From positions 111,953,036-112,017,035 of the forward strand of contig CM043699.1 of NCBI GenBank assembly GCA_023935145.1: a stretch of DNA of 64,000 nucleotides, read 5' to 3'. This DNA comes from Bretschneidera sinensis (taxonomy: Eukaryota; Streptophyta; Magnoliopsida; Brassicales; Akaniaceae). Shown piece by piece: positions 20,864 to 33,421 of the stretch. A model generated the notes under the pieces. The model searched no databases and was not told the origin of the DNA. It saw nothing but the letters and a program-made list of their open reading frames with translations. Made by a program: the position numbers and the translations under genes. Position 1 is the first letter of the stretch. Every line of letters starts with the position of its first letter.

Positions 20864-21546
20864 GTCCTTCATTATGAGTCATCCATCTATTGTTAACTCC
20901 AATCAATATTTGCAAGAACATTTTTTTCTTCTTTCTCATGCATTCTTGGCTATGTACTTTTTTTGAACTATTATGAGATAATTTCCTTAATTCTACTATG
21001 TATGGACCTATTTATGCGAGGTTGTTTTCCTTTCTTTATTTCATCCAATGTGTGTGTTTCTCTGTTTGGTTAATGGTTGGATGATTTGATTACTTATAAT
21101 TGTTGCTTTAAGCTTTAACTACTTTAGCTTCCTTGTACAACTTCTGATTCTTCCCATTAGATCTTAACATATCCAATTCAAACTTTGTTTTTGAATATAG
21201 GTTTATTCTTGCCTTACCTTTCTGTCTATGGCATTTGACTTGCTTATTTTCTAGTTTTTCCCTCCCTTTTCTGCTGTTGTCAAAACGGGAGAGAAAAAGA
21301 GAAAAATATGTGTAACTAATGCAATGCATAGTTTTATGGGGAGTATTGCTCCAAACATGTTAAAACTGTTTAAAACAGCATTTCATTTACTATTATTACT
21401 TGGTTAGGCTGCTCTTGAAAGATTGCAGGTTGGTTTTTATCATAAAAACAAAGGAAACTATCTTCGTTTTTCCTTAAAAACCCAACACCTAGTTTTTACA
21501 ACTGTGTTTCTCACCATGGTTTTGTCATCATCAAAATGGGGCAGAT
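20864..21546 (+). other. E3 3' non-coding region and polypurine tract
   Basis: No gene. It ends with TTTTGTCATCATCAAAA followed by TGGGGCAGAT just before the LTR, the usual Sirevirus polypurine context. The minus-strand frame at 21108-21329 is not supported. Confidence 0.75.
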
Positions 21547-22652
21547 TGTTGACTCTTATTTGATTTTAACTATGACTAAACACTATTTAAATTGCACCAA
21601 CAGTTTTATCTAAGTGTTTAAGTGGCAAAAGCATTCAATATAGAAACAGGACGCAAAATACGACATGCACAATTACCAAAAGAAGACAGAAGATCTAGAT
21701 TAGGTTATAAGGTAACTGACTCAAGTTGTAAATCTTTACTTTCAGTTACTTAGTTTAACTATGGCTCATTTTGATCACAAAAGGCTTTGACAAAAATAAT
21801 CCAAAAAATTTCTTTAAGTCAAAAACTTCTTTTAAACATGAAAACTATGTTTTAGGTCAACCCAATCGACTAGATCTTTGAACCAGTCAACTGGTAAAAG
21901 GGATAATAGCTTATGTGCCTTGACCCAGTCGACTGGTTAAAAGACCCAGTAAATTGGAAGATCCAGTCAACTGGTACTTATCTTAAGCCAAAAAATTGGA
22001 TTTTCTCACATGACCCAGTCAATTGGTAATTCAACAATATAATCGTTTGAGATGCAGGACTTGAACATTTAATTCTCCAAACCTACCAAATCAGTTTCTA
22101 ACGGCCATATAAGGCTTTAAAAAAAAAGAAAGAACATTCGATTTGATTTATAACTCATTTATACTCTCAAAAGCTTTAGAAAATTTATTTTGAGCCATTC
22201 TTTAAGCTTTGTTCTTGAAAAAGAGATAACCTTCAACTTGTAAAGCATTCATTGCTATCTCTCTCATTTTCCTTTACATTTAATATCAATCATTGTAAAG
22301 AGAAAGATTTGGTTTAACTCTTAGAGTGTTTAGGATTAAACACTTCCTTGTAACTTTCTTGTGGAAAAGAATGCTTGTAAGGTTTGTGCAACACCCGTGA
22401 AGTTGCTCAATTATAATTAGTGGATTGCTTCAAAGGGTTCCTTGAAGAGAGTGAATGTAGGGTCAAAGAGATTTCGATATTGTCGAACCACTATAAACAA
22501 AGTTTGCGTATTCTCTTTCTTTGCTCCTTTAATTTCAAGCATCTTATTTGTTGTGTGCCTTCCTTGATTAATTGTTAAAAACTTGTATGTTAATTGCAAA
22601 AAAATTTTAAAACTCAATCCATCCCCCTTTTTGGTTTGTACCTTAGTCTACA
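21547..22652 (+). repeat. E3 3' LTR
   Basis: 1106 bp, TGTTGACTC at the start and GTCTACA at the end (22652), after which the E4 integrase coding sequence resumes. It holds a second array of the CCAGTCGACTGGT motif (21863-22030), then TATA-like sequences at 22107-22113 and 22147-22153. A related LTR fragment lies at 44510-45415 in reverse. Confidence 0.82.
21863..22030 (+). repeat. CCAGTCGACTGGT motif array in E3 LTR U3
   Basis: Copies CAATCGACTAG (21863), ACCAGTCAACTGGT (21882-21895), CCCAGTCGACTGGTT (21924-21938), CCCAGTAAATTGG (about 21945), CCAGTCAACTGGT (21963-21975) and CCCAGTCAATTGGT (about 22014-22027). Same motif as upstream of the extra ORF. Confidence 0.82.
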
Positions 22653-23250
22653 ATCATAACCTCTAGCGGTATGAGGTAATCCAAGAACAAAATCCATGAT
22701 AAGGTCCCACCATGGTATATGTGGCATAGGTAACAGTGTATATAACCCATTATTCCTTTTTCTAGGCTTAGCTTGCAGATATGTGCGACATTGCGACACG
22801 ATCCGACCTACATCCCATTTCAGTAAAGACTAATAGAATTTGTCTTCAACTAAGGCCACAGTCTTATCCTTCCCAAAGTGTCTGGCTAATCCTCCGACGT
22901 GCATTTTCCACACTAGAAAATCCCTAAGTGACGTACGTGAATGCGTAATCTAGTTCCCCGAAACAAATATTCATCTCTAAGTAAGAAATCAACATAGGAC
23001 TAGTGGTTTCTCTCACTAGTCTCCTGAAAGATGCTACCAAAATCTGGGTAAGTAAGATACTCATCCTTTAATCTATCAAACCTGGGTACCGAGATACCCA
23101 TGGATTTTAATACTGTGACAACGTGACTCATTGCATCAACATGCTTATTCTCGACACCTGCATGGTGGTGGAGAACAAAGGTGTACTCTTAAAGAAATTC
23201 TACCCACTTGACATGCCTACAATTGAGCTTTCTTTAAGAATTAAAATATC
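22653..23250 (-). pseudogene. E4 integrase start (broken, truncated by E3)
   Basis: The minus-strand stretch 22799-22653 reads PRKRNNGLYTLLPMPHIPW, then the first core motif MDFVLGLPHTARGYD, and stops exactly at the E3 LTR end. Upstream, around 23000-22800, is a decayed HHCC finger region (VGSCRNVAHICK). The second Asp and the Glu are off-window, beyond E3. Confidence 0.82.
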
Positions 23251-24022
23251 TTAGAGCTTGATGATCATAATACAAAACAAATTCCTATGGTAGCAGATAG
23301 TACCGCCAATGACGAAAGGGCTTTCACAATAGCGTAAAACTCTATCATAGGTAGAATACCTATGTTTCGCTTCATTGAGTTTCTCGCTAAAGTATGCAAT
23401 AGGATGACCATCCTGACTCAAAACCCATCCTATTCCTATCCTAGATGCATCATAAAAAACCTCGAAGACTTTAGAAAAATCTAGGTGACTTAATATAGGT
23501 GCTTCTGTCATCTTGCATTTAATATCCTCAACGGCACAAGTTGTGGCTTACTTTCACATAAATTCTCCTTTCTTCAAACAGTCCGTGATAGGAGCCATAA
23601 TGGAGCTAAACCCTTTAACGAATCTTCTGTAAAAGGTGGAAACCCATGAAAACTCTGAACCTTAGAAATAGTCTTTGGCTCCGGCCATTCTCTAATATCT
23701 CTGACTTTATCGGGGTCAGCTGTGACTCCCCGCGCAAAAATAATGAATCCTAAAAATAGCACTTGGGTCTGCATGAAAGAACATTTCTTAAGATTTGCGT
23801 ATAACTTCTCGACCCTAAGTGTTTCTAACACTAAGCGAAGGTGACCAATATGTGCCTCCAAGGATCGACTATAAATAAGGATATCATCGAAGTATACCAC
23901 TAAAAACTTGCCTAGGAAAAGGTGTAAGACCTGAATCATCACTAGCATAAAGGTTCTCAGAGCATTGGTCAATCTAAATGGCATCACTAACCATTCATAG
24001 AGACCATCTAGAGTCTTAAAAC
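23251..24022 (-). pseudogene. E4 RT second half and RNase H (broken)
   Basis: Begins at the array junction with [17 protein letters not shown]. The catalytic YFDDILIYS is intact (about 23890), followed by [17 protein letters not shown]. RNase H at 23511-23251 shows VFYDASRIGIGWVLSQDG and PIAYFSEKLN. Frame changes lie around 23570-23520. Confidence 0.88.
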
Positions 24023-24027
24023 CACTC

Positions 24028-25058
24028 TGTTGTGCAAAAATCTACCTAAATTAATCAGTAAAAAATCGTATGTTTTACTTGCAAGTGCACAAGGTCTACA
24101 TAGTAGTATAGTGTGCAAGTGCGAGATCATTTCCACGAGGATTGGTAAATTTTGATTTAAAATTAATTTCGAAATATAAAGCGAGAGAACTAAAAAGTGA
24201 GTTTGATTCGATAATGATGAAAGTGTACGGACTTGATATCCACCACTAATTATGCTTCCACAATAAAACAATATGCCAATGCTTTAATCACGTTATGAAT
24301 ACCTAATATTGTCAACCTAAGGGCATGGTGTATACTCCTTAAGCTATTGATTTCCCTAAGCAACGAGTTAGGCGTGGTGTATACTAAGTTGTTCCTTAAG
24401 AAAACATAATATCTATGGAAATCAACAAACACACGAGACATAGGGTATGGTATACACTCCCGGTTTCCCATGTTGATTAACCCAAGAACCTGGCGTGGAT
24501 TTCTTTTGTTACTATTGTTAAACCCAGGACTTGGTCATCCAAATTGATTTAACTAACTAGTCCATACCATATACATATGTTAATCAGGCAAACACATATG
24601 AGGAATTCAAGAAAACAGGAATTAATCAAGTTAAGCATCTCAATATAACTATCACAAAGGTGCCGATATTGAATTATTGAGTAACTTATTCAGGGCTTCA
24701 ATCAAGCCCTACTAAAAGTATAGTTACACATGAGTTTGATGTTAAACATCTTCATAAAATAAAATAAAAAGGAAAGAAGAAACCCAAAAGAGCTTCCCTA
24801 AAGAGTCGTCAATTCTTCTGCGCTCGATTCTTAGCTTGGGCTCTTGAGTGCTGTTGCGCTCAATCGCAATGCCAGACTCCAGCTTTTTCTCAAATCTGCT
24901 CTTCAAGCCTGATATTTCCATAATGCTTTCTTTTCTCCAAAATCCTAGAAAAACACAAAAAACACAAAAAGGAAATAAAATAAAACAAAATAACACAAAC
25001 TAAGAGCTTAACAAATATAAATTAATGGGCTTAAATATGAATATTTAAGCACTTTTCA
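24028..25058 (-). repeat. Array LTR-A (internally deleted)
   Basis: 1031 bp, ends TGTTGTGC (plus-strand left) and CTTTTCA (right). It lacks roughly 270 bp present in B-D between about 24813 and 24816, including the TATA region and part of the CGATCGAG cluster. Confidence 0.85.
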
Positions 25059-26541
25059 CACCCCTAAACTTACATATTGCTAGTCCCTTAGCAATACAAA
25101 ACTAAAAACTAAATGAAAAACAAAGAACACAAAGATAAATCCTTATTCACGGTAGCCAAAAATTTAAGCATCACACAAAACCATGATATTCATTCATGAG
25201 CAAGCTTAAAAAGATAAACCCATCTTCGCAATGAATAGGAATTGTTAAAATCTAATTACTTACAAAAGACTGGTTAAGGCATCACAAGCTCGAATCAGTG
25301 TAAAGTGAACTAGCACATAAATATGAAGCTTCCAAATAATTCTAATGTGCAATGTCTTCATATCTCAAGATTCATTGAATTTCCCATCAGAATGAACAAT
25401 CTTGGCATAATTTTATTTTCTTCTTTCTTTTATTATGACGCTCTGCCATGTTTAGTTCCCTTAAGCTTTCTAATTGCCCATGTAGCGAGTGTTGAGTCAA
25501 TGACTCCCAAACCATATGGTTTTAGGGCATTCGGTGTAAAGACACCCTAAGGGCTTATTAACTCGAGTAAAAAAGGCTACGAAACTAAACTGGCTATAAT
25601 TCAACCAAATCAAAATTCCCACCTTTTGATGTGAACACTCACTGCTTATTGAGGCAAGAGGTTCAGTTACTCAAAGGAAAGTTTATCAATAATTATCATT
25701 TTTTTTTCTCTTTTTTTTTAACTATGCCAAAGTGTCCATCCAACAAGTCATCCCATTTCACCCAAGCCATAGAAACATATACATTAAATTCACATGTCAT
25801 ACCTCACACAATTAAGTGCTAATGTGCTCGTGTCAGATTAGATCAAACATGTGAAATCTCAAATGCCTAAAGTAAGTAACTAAACTTTAAAACTCTATCA
25901 TCAGATCATGTGTTCAAAATTTTAAGCTCATTAATGAAATCAAATCACAAGGTTTTTTCATATCAACCAAAATTTCAAGACGAACATGAACATGCAATTT
26001 GTGTTTTTTTTTTTAATGAAAAACAACAACAAAACTGAGACAAAGTGTGTGTAAATGTGTCTCTCATACCCCCGAACTTAAATGGCACATTGTCCCCAAT
26101 GTGTGAATAACATGGAAAGAGCTGACCTAGGAGATAGAGAACTGGCTGGATTGGCATAGCTCATAGCACACCTTCAAACTTGAACTGAAGTACACGTTGT
26201 CCCTGAAAAACAAAAACTAAAGTAATACTGGAAAACAAAAATAAACTAAAAATAAACAATAAGAAATTAAAAAAACAGTAAAAACATAAAGGATACGTTG
26301 TGGGGTGTCTCCCATGAGCGCTAAGTTTTATGTCTTCAGCCAGACGGTGCAACTGCTCACTATTGTCGCAAATCTGAAGTAAGAACAGAAAAACAAAAAG
26401 AAAATTCAAACTCAAAAATTTTGAATTTTTTTTTTGGTTTTTTTTGTTTGGATGAAAATAAAATAGAACAGAATAACAAAACTAAACGAAAATAATTCTA
26501 AACAGAATTTAACGCAATCATCGGCAACGGTGCCAAAAACT
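25059..26541 (-). other. Array internal region 1 (no genes)
   Basis: 1483 bp. On the minus strand: primer-site-like TGGCACCGTTGCCGA (26535-26521), about 165 bp of leader, the conserved GCGCTCATGGGAGACACCCC block (26301-26350), polypurine-like tracts near 26176, 26065 and 25060, and the hairpin candidate near 25645-25676. Small frames on both strands recur only because the units are recent copies. Confidence 0.8.
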
Positions 26542-27842
26542 TGTTGTGCAAATATCTACCTAAATTAATAATCAAATAATTGAACGTTTTACTTACAAGT
26601 GCACAAGGTCAACATAGTAGTATAGTGTGCAAGTGAGAGATCATTCCCACGAGGATTGGTAAATTTTGATTTAAAATTAATTTCGCAATATAAAGCGAGA
26701 GAAATAAAAAGTGAGTTTAATTCGATAATGATGAAAGTGTAGGGACTTGATATCCACTACAAATCATGCTTCCACAATTAAACAATATGTCAATGCTTTA
26801 ATCACGTTAGGAATACCTAATGTTGTTAAGCTAAGGGCATGGTGTATACTCTTTATGCTACTGATTTCCCTAAGCAATGAGTTAGGCGTGGTGTATACTC
26901 GAACTCTTTTCTTTCTTAAAGGATTTAGCATGGTGTATACTAAGTTTTTTAAGAATGCATAATATCTGTGGAAATCGATAAACAAACGAGACCTAGGGCA
27001 TGGTATATACTACCGGTTTCCCATGTTGATTAACCCAAGAACCCATCATGGATTTCTTTTGTTAAAATTGTTAAACCCCGGATTCGGTCATCCAAATTGA
27101 TTTAACTAACTAGTTCATACCACATGCATGTGTTGATTAGGCAAACACATATGAGGAATTCAAGAAAAGAAGAATTAATCAAGTTAAACATCATAATATA
27201 ACTATCACAAAGGCGCCAATATTGAATTATTGAGTAACATAATCAGGGCTTTAATCAAGCCCTACTAAAAGTTTAGTTACACATGAGTTTGATGTTAAAA
27301 ATCTTCATAAAATAAAATAGAGAGGAAAGAAGAAACCCAAAAGAACTTCCTTGAAGAGTCGTCAATTCTTCTGCAAAATCCTTCTTCCTTTATTTCTGCG
27401 TTTACAGGCCTATTTATAGAGTTTAATTAACCCTAGAAACAACTAAAAACCCTAAAGGTCATAAAATAAAACCTAAGCCTATTTCAAAAATAGGACCAAC
27501 CGCCATACTACACGAATGCGCTCAATCATAGCATGGTGTGCTCAATCATCCTGCGATCGATCCATTTTCTTACGCGCGCGAGCACAGGTGCGCTCGATCC
27601 TTGGCTTGGGCACTGCTGCGCTTGATCGCAAGTCTCCTGCGCTCGATCGCGATGCCAGACTCCTGCTTTTTCCCAAATATGCTCTTCAAGCCTGATATTT
27701 CCAGAATGCTTCATTTTCTCCACAAACCTAGAAAAACACAGAAAACACAAAAAAAGAAATAAAATAAAACGAAATAACACAAACTAAGAGCTTAACAAAT
27801 GTAAATTAAGGGGCTTAAATATGAATATTTAAGCACTTATCA
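26542..27842 (-). repeat. Array LTR-B
   Basis: 1301 bp, TGTTGTGC at the left and CACTTATCA at the right. Minus-strand TATAAATA at 27418-27411. CGATCGAG cluster about 27514-27655. Four copies of the GGCATGGTGTATACTC repeat (reverse of the E1 repeat). Confidence 0.87.
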
Positions 27843-29310
27843 CACCCCCAAACTTACATATTGGTAGTCCCTTAGCAATACGAAACTAAAAACTAAATGA
27901 AAAACAAAGACCACAAAGGTAAATCCATTATTCATGGTAGCCAAAATTTAAGCATCACACAAAACCATGATATTCATTCATGAGCAAGCTTAAAAAGATA
28001 AACCCATCTTCGTAATGAATAGGAATCGTTAAAATCTAATTACTTACAAAAGACCGGCTAAGGCATCACAAGCTCGAATCAATGTAAAGTGAACTAGCAC
28101 ATAAATATGAAGCTTCAAAATAATTCCAATGTACAATATCTCCATATCTCAAAATTCACTGAATTTCCCATCAGAATGAACAATCTTGGCATAATTTTAT
28201 TTTCTTCTTTCTTTTATTATGACGCTCTGCCATTTTTAGTTCCCTTAGGCTTTCTAATTGCCCATGTAGCGAGTGCTGAGTCAATGACTCCCAAACCAGA
28301 TGGTTTTAGGGTATTAGGTGTAAAGACACCCCTAAGGGCTTACTAACTCGAGTCAATAAGGCTATGAAACTAAACTGGCCATAATTCAACCAAATCAAAA
28401 TTCCCACCCTTTGACGTGAACACTCACTACTTACTGAGGCAAGAGGTCCAGTTACTCAGTGGAAAGTTTATCAACGATCATCCTTTTTTTTCTTTTTCTC
28501 TTTTTTTAACTATGCCAAAGTGTCCATCCAGCAAGTCATCCCGTTTCACCCAAGCCATAGAAACATACACATTAAATTCACATATCATACCTCACACAAT
28601 TAAGTGCTAATGTGCTCGTGTCAGATTAGATCAAACATGTGAAATCTCAAACGCCTAAAGTAAGTAACTAAACTTTGAAACTTTATCATCAGATCATGTG
28701 TTCAAAATTTTAAGCTCACCAATGAAATCAAATCACAAGATTTTTTCAGATCAACCAAAATTTCAAGAGGAACATGAACAAGCAATTTGTGTTTTTTTAA
28801 TGAAAAACAACAACAAAACTGGGACAAAGTGTGCGTAAATATGTCTCCTATACCCCCAAACTTAAATGACACATTGTCCCCAATATGTGAATAACATGGA
28901 AAGAGCTGACCTAGGGAATAGAGAACTGGCTAGATTGGCATGGCTCATAGCGTACCCCCAAACTTGAACTGGAGTACGAGTTGTCCTTGAAAAATGAAAA
29001 CTCAAGTAATACTGGAAAACAAAAAGAAACTAAAAATAAACAACAAGAAATTTAAAAAAGCAGTAAAAACATAAAGGATACGTTGTGGGGTGCTGCCCAT
29101 GAGCGCTAAGTTTTATGTCTTCACCTAGACGGTGCAACCGTTCACTCCTGTCGCAGACCTGAAGTAAGAACAGAAAAACGAAAACAAAATTCAAACTTAA
29201 AAGTTTTGGATTTTTTTTCGAAGAAAATAAAATAGAACAGAATAACAAAACTAAACGAAAATAATTCTAAACAGAATTTAATACAATCTCCAGCAACGTC
29301 ACCAAAAACG
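27843..29310 (-). other. Array internal region 2 (no genes)
   Basis: 1468 bp, same organisation as internal region 1. The primer-site-like sequence at 29291-29304 is mutated (TGGTGACGTTGCTG on the minus strand). Conserved block 29085-29138, hairpin candidate 28431-28460. Confidence 0.8.
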
Positions 29311-30622
29311 TGTTGTGCAAATATCTACCTAAATTAATAATCAAATAATTGAACGTTTTACTTACAAGTGCACAAGGTCAACATAGTAGTATAGTGTGCA
29401 AGTGCGAGATCATTCCCACGAGGATTGGTAAATTTTGATTTAAAATTAATTTCGCAATAAAAAGCGAGAGAAATAAAAAGTGAGTTAAATTTGATAATGA
29501 TGAAAGTGTAGGGACTTGATATCCACTTCTAATCATGCTTCCACAATAAAACCATATGCCAATGCATTAATCACGTTATGAATACTTAATGTTGTCAACC
29601 TAAGGGCATGGTGTATACTCTTTCAGCTATTGATTTCCCTAAGCAATGAGTTAGGCGTGGTGTATACTCTAACTCTTTTCTTTCTTAAAGGATTTAGCAT
29701 GGTGTATACTAAGTTGTTCCTTAAGCATGCATAATATCTATGGAAATCGACAAACACACGAGACCTTGGGCATGGTATATACTCCCGGTTTCCCATGTTG
29801 ATTAACCCAAGAACCCAGCATGGATTTCTTTTGTTACTATTGTTAAACCCAGGACTTGGTCATCCAAATTGATTTAGCTAACTAGTCCATACCACATGCA
29901 TATGTTGATCAGGAAAACACATATGAGGAATTCAAGAAAACATGAATTAATCAAGTTAAGCATCATAATATAACTATCACAAAGGCGCCAATATTGAATT
30001 ATTGAGTAACATAATCAGGGTTTCAATCAAGCCCTACTAAAAGCATAGTTACACATGAGTTTGATGTTAAATATCTTCATAAAATAAAATATAAAAGCAA
30101 GAAGAAACCCGAAAGAGCTTCCTTGAAGAGTCGTCAATTCTTCTGCAAAATTCCTACTCCTCTATTTCTATGTTTACAGGCCTATTTATAGAGTTTAAAT
30201 AACCCTAAAAACAACTAAAAACCCTAGAGGTCATAAAATAAAACCCTAAGCGTATTTCCAAAATAAGACTAGTCGCCATACTGCGCGAATGCGCTCGATT
30301 GCAGTATGGTGCGCTCGATAGTCCTGCGATCGATCCTTCTTCTTATGCGCGCGAGCGCAGGTGCGCTCGATCCTTGCCTTAGGCGTTTGAGCACTGTTTC
30401 GCTCGATCTCAGGTCTCCTACACTCGATCGAGATGCCAGACTCCAGCTTTTTCCCAAATCTTCTCTTCAAGCCTGATATTTCCAAAATGCTTCATTTTCT
30501 CCAAAAACATAGAAAAACACAGAAAACGCAGAAAAGAAATAAAATAAAACGAAATAATACAAACTAAGAGCTTAACAAATATAAATTAAGGGGCTTAAAT
30601 ATGAATATTTAAGCACTTATCA
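29311..30622 (-). repeat. Array LTR-C
   Basis: 1312 bp with TG/CA ends. Minus-strand TATAAATA at 30190-30183, CGATCGAG cluster about 30288-30432. Confidence 0.87.
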
Positions 30623-32104
30623 CACCCCTAAAATTACATATTTCTAGTCCCTTAGCAATACGAAACTAAAGACTAAATGAAAAACAAAGAACACAAAGAT
30701 AAATCCATTATTCAAGGTAACCAAAAATTTAACCATCACACAAAACCATGATATTCATTCATGAGTAACCTTAAAAAGATAAATTCATCTTCGCAATGAA
30801 TAGGAATTATTAAAATCTAATTACTTACAAAAGGCCGGTTAAGGCATCACAAGCTCGAATCAGTGTAAAGTGAGCTAGCACATAAATATGAAGCTCCCAA
30901 ATAATTCCAATGTGCAATGTCTCCATATCTCAAGATTCACTAAATTTCCCATCAGAATGAACAATCTTGGCATAATTTTATTTTCTTCTTTCTTTTATTA
31001 TGATGCCGTGCCATGTTTAGTTCCCTTAAGCTTTCTAATTGTCCATGTAGCGAGTGTTGAGTCAATGACTCTCAAACCAGGTGGTTTTAAGGCATTAGGT
31101 GTAAAGACACCCCTAAGGATTTACTAACTCGAGTCAAAAAGGCTACGAAACTAAACTGGTCATAATTCAACCAAATCAAAATTCTCACATTTTGATGTGA
31201 ACACTTACTGCTTACTGAGGCAAGATGTCTAGTTATTCAGTGGAAAGTTTATCAATGATCATCATCTTTTTCTTTTTCTTTTTTTAACTATACCAAAGTG
31301 TCTATCCAACAAGTCATACTGTTTCACCTAATCCATAGAAACATTCACATTAAATTCACATGTCATACCTCACACAATTAAGTGCTAATGTGCTCGGGTC
31401 AGATTAGATCAAATATGTGAAATCTCAAACACCTAAAGTAAGTAACTAAACTTTAAAACTCTATCATTAGATCATGTGTTCAAAATTTTAAGCTCACCAA
31501 TGAAATCAAATCACAAGATTTTTTCAGATCAACCAAAATTTCAAGAGGAACATGAACATGCAATTTGTGTTTTTTTTAATGAAAAACAACAACAAAACTG
31601 GGACAAATTGTGTGTAAATGTGTCTCCTATACCCCCGAACTTAAATGACACATTATCCCCAATGTGTAAATAACATGGAAAGAGCTGACCTAGTGGATAG
31701 AAAACTGGCTGGATTGGTATGGCTCATAGCACACCCCCAAACTTGAACTGAAGTATGCGTTGTCCCTGAAAAACAAAAACTAAAGTAATACTAGAAAACA
31801 AAAAGAAACTAAAAGTAAACAACAAGAAATTAAAAAAAAAACAATAAAAATGTAAAGGATACGTTGTAGGGTGCCTCACATGAGCGCTAAGTTATACATC
31901 TTCAGTCAAACAGTGCAACCACTCACTGCTGTCGCAGACCTGAAGTAAGAACAGAAAAACAAAAAGAAAATTGAAACTTAAAAATTTTGAATTTTTTTTT
32001 GTTTTGTTTTTTTTTTATAAAAATAAAACAGAACAAAAAAAAAACTAAACGAAAATAATTCTAAACAGAATTTAACACAATCTCCGATAATGGCGCCAAA
32101 AACT
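30623..32104 (-). other. Array internal region 3 (no genes)
   Basis: 1482 bp. The primer-site-like end reads TGGCGCCATTATCGG on the minus strand (about 32098-32084). Conserved block 31866-31920, hairpin candidate 31211-31241 with one mismatch in the stem. Confidence 0.8.
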
Positions 32105-33416
32105 TCTTGTGCAAATATCTACCTAAATTAATAAGCAAATGATTGAACGTTTTACTTGCAAGTGCACAAGGTCAACATAGTAGCATAGTGTGCAAGTGCG
32201 AGATCATTCCCACAAGGATTGGTAAATTTTGATTTAAAATTAATTTCGCAATATAAAGCAAGAGAAATAAAAAATGAGTTTGATTCGATAATGATTAAAG
32301 TGTAGAGACTTGATATCCACTACTAATCATGCTTCCACAATAAAACAATATGCCAATGCTTTAATCATGTAATGAATACCTAATGTTGTCAACCTAAGGG
32401 CATGGTGCATACTCCTTAAGCTATTGATTTTCCTAAGCAATGAGTTAAGCGTGGTGTATACTCTAACTCTCTTCTTTCTTAAAGGATTTAGCATGGTGTA
32501 TACTAAGTTGTTCCTTAAGAAAGCATAATATCTGCGGAAATCGACAAACACACGAGACCTAGGGCATGGTATATACTCCTGGTTTTCCATGTTGATTAAC
32601 CCAAGAACCTGGTGTGGATTTCTTTTGTTACTATTATTAAACCAGGACTCGATCATCCAAATTGATTTAACTAACTAGTCCATACCACATGCATATGTTG
32701 ATCAGGCAAACACATATGAGGAATTCAAGAAAACAGGAATTAATCAAGTTAAGCATCATAATATAACTATCACAAAGGTGTCAATATTGAATTATTGAGT
32801 AACATAATCAGGGCTTCAATCAAGGCCTACTAAAATTTTAGTTACACATGAGTTTGATGTTAAACATCTTCATAAAATAAAATAGAAAGGAAAGAAGAAA
32901 CTCCGAAAGAGCTTCCTTGAAGAGTCGTCAATTCTTTTGCAAAATCCTTGCTCCTCTATTTTTGTGTTTACAAGCCTATTTATAGAGTTTAAGTAACCCT
33001 ATAAACAACTAGAAACCCTAGAGGTCATAAAATAAAACCCTAAGCCTATTTATAAAATAGGATTAGCCACCATATTGCGTGAATACACTAGATCGCAGCA
33101 TAGTGCGCACAATCGTGTTGCGATCGATCCTTCTTCTTGTGCGCGCGAGTGCAGATGCGCTCGATCCTTGGTTTGGGCACTTAAGTGTTGTTGCGTTCGA
33201 TTGCAGGTCTCCTACACTCGATCGTGATGCTAGACTCCAGCTTTTTCCCAAAACTGCTCTTCAAGCCTGATATTTCCAGAATGCTTTCTTTTCTCTAAAA
33301 ACCTAGAAAAACATAGAAAACACAAAAAGGAAATAAAATAAAACGAAATAACACAATTTAAGAGCTTAACAAATATAAATTAAGGGGTATAAATATGAAT
33401 ATTTAATCACTTATCA
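32105..33416 (-). repeat. Array LTR-D
   Basis: 1312 bp. The right end CTTATCA is followed by the CAGTC duplication. The left end reads TCTTGTGC, with the expected G replaced. Minus-strand TATAAATA at 32984-32977, CGATCGAG cluster about 33078-33226. Confidence 0.87.
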
Positions 33417-33421
33417 CAGTC

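Larger units (their letters stand above)
14604..22652 (+). mobile_element. E3: Ty1/copia Sirevirus-type retrotransposon, 5' end missing
   Basis: Order gag, integrase, RT, RNase H, then an extra long ORF, polypurine tract and 3' LTR. The gag with long coiled coil, the extra 3' ORF and the TTTTGTCATCATCAAAA motif before the polypurine tract are marks of the SIRE/Maximus lineage. gag starts abruptly at the CACTA end; the 5' LTR is off-window. The 3' LTR ends at 22652 inside the E4 integrase, so E3 inserted into E4. Protease is absent. Confidence 0.88.
24028..33416 (-). mobile_element. Tandem array of gene-less LTR units (4 LTRs, 3 internal regions)
   Basis: Layout on the plus strand: LTR-A 24028-25058, internal 25059-26541, LTR-B 26542-27842, internal 27843-29310, LTR-C 29311-30622, internal 30623-32104, LTR-D 32105-33416. 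The whole is flanked by CACTC (24023-24027) and CAGTC (33417-33421). Each internal region has a primer-site-like end and a polypurine-like end but no gene. Unit size is about 2.8 kb per LTR plus internal. LTR and internal sequences match E1 in reverse. This is a LARD-type non-autonomous element amplified in tandem, probably by unequal LTR recombination (inference). Confidence 0.85.

Noticed and set aside
25323..25550. 75-79 aa frame repeated on the plus strand in all three array units (also 28107-28346 and 30888-31127)
   Set aside because: It recurs only because the units are recent copies. It is antisense to the element and is not kept in the homologous part of E1.
24028..33416. CRISPR-like or satellite array
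   Set aside because: The period of about 2.8 kb with TG/CA-ended LTRs, primer sites and a target duplication identifies LTR retrotransposon units.
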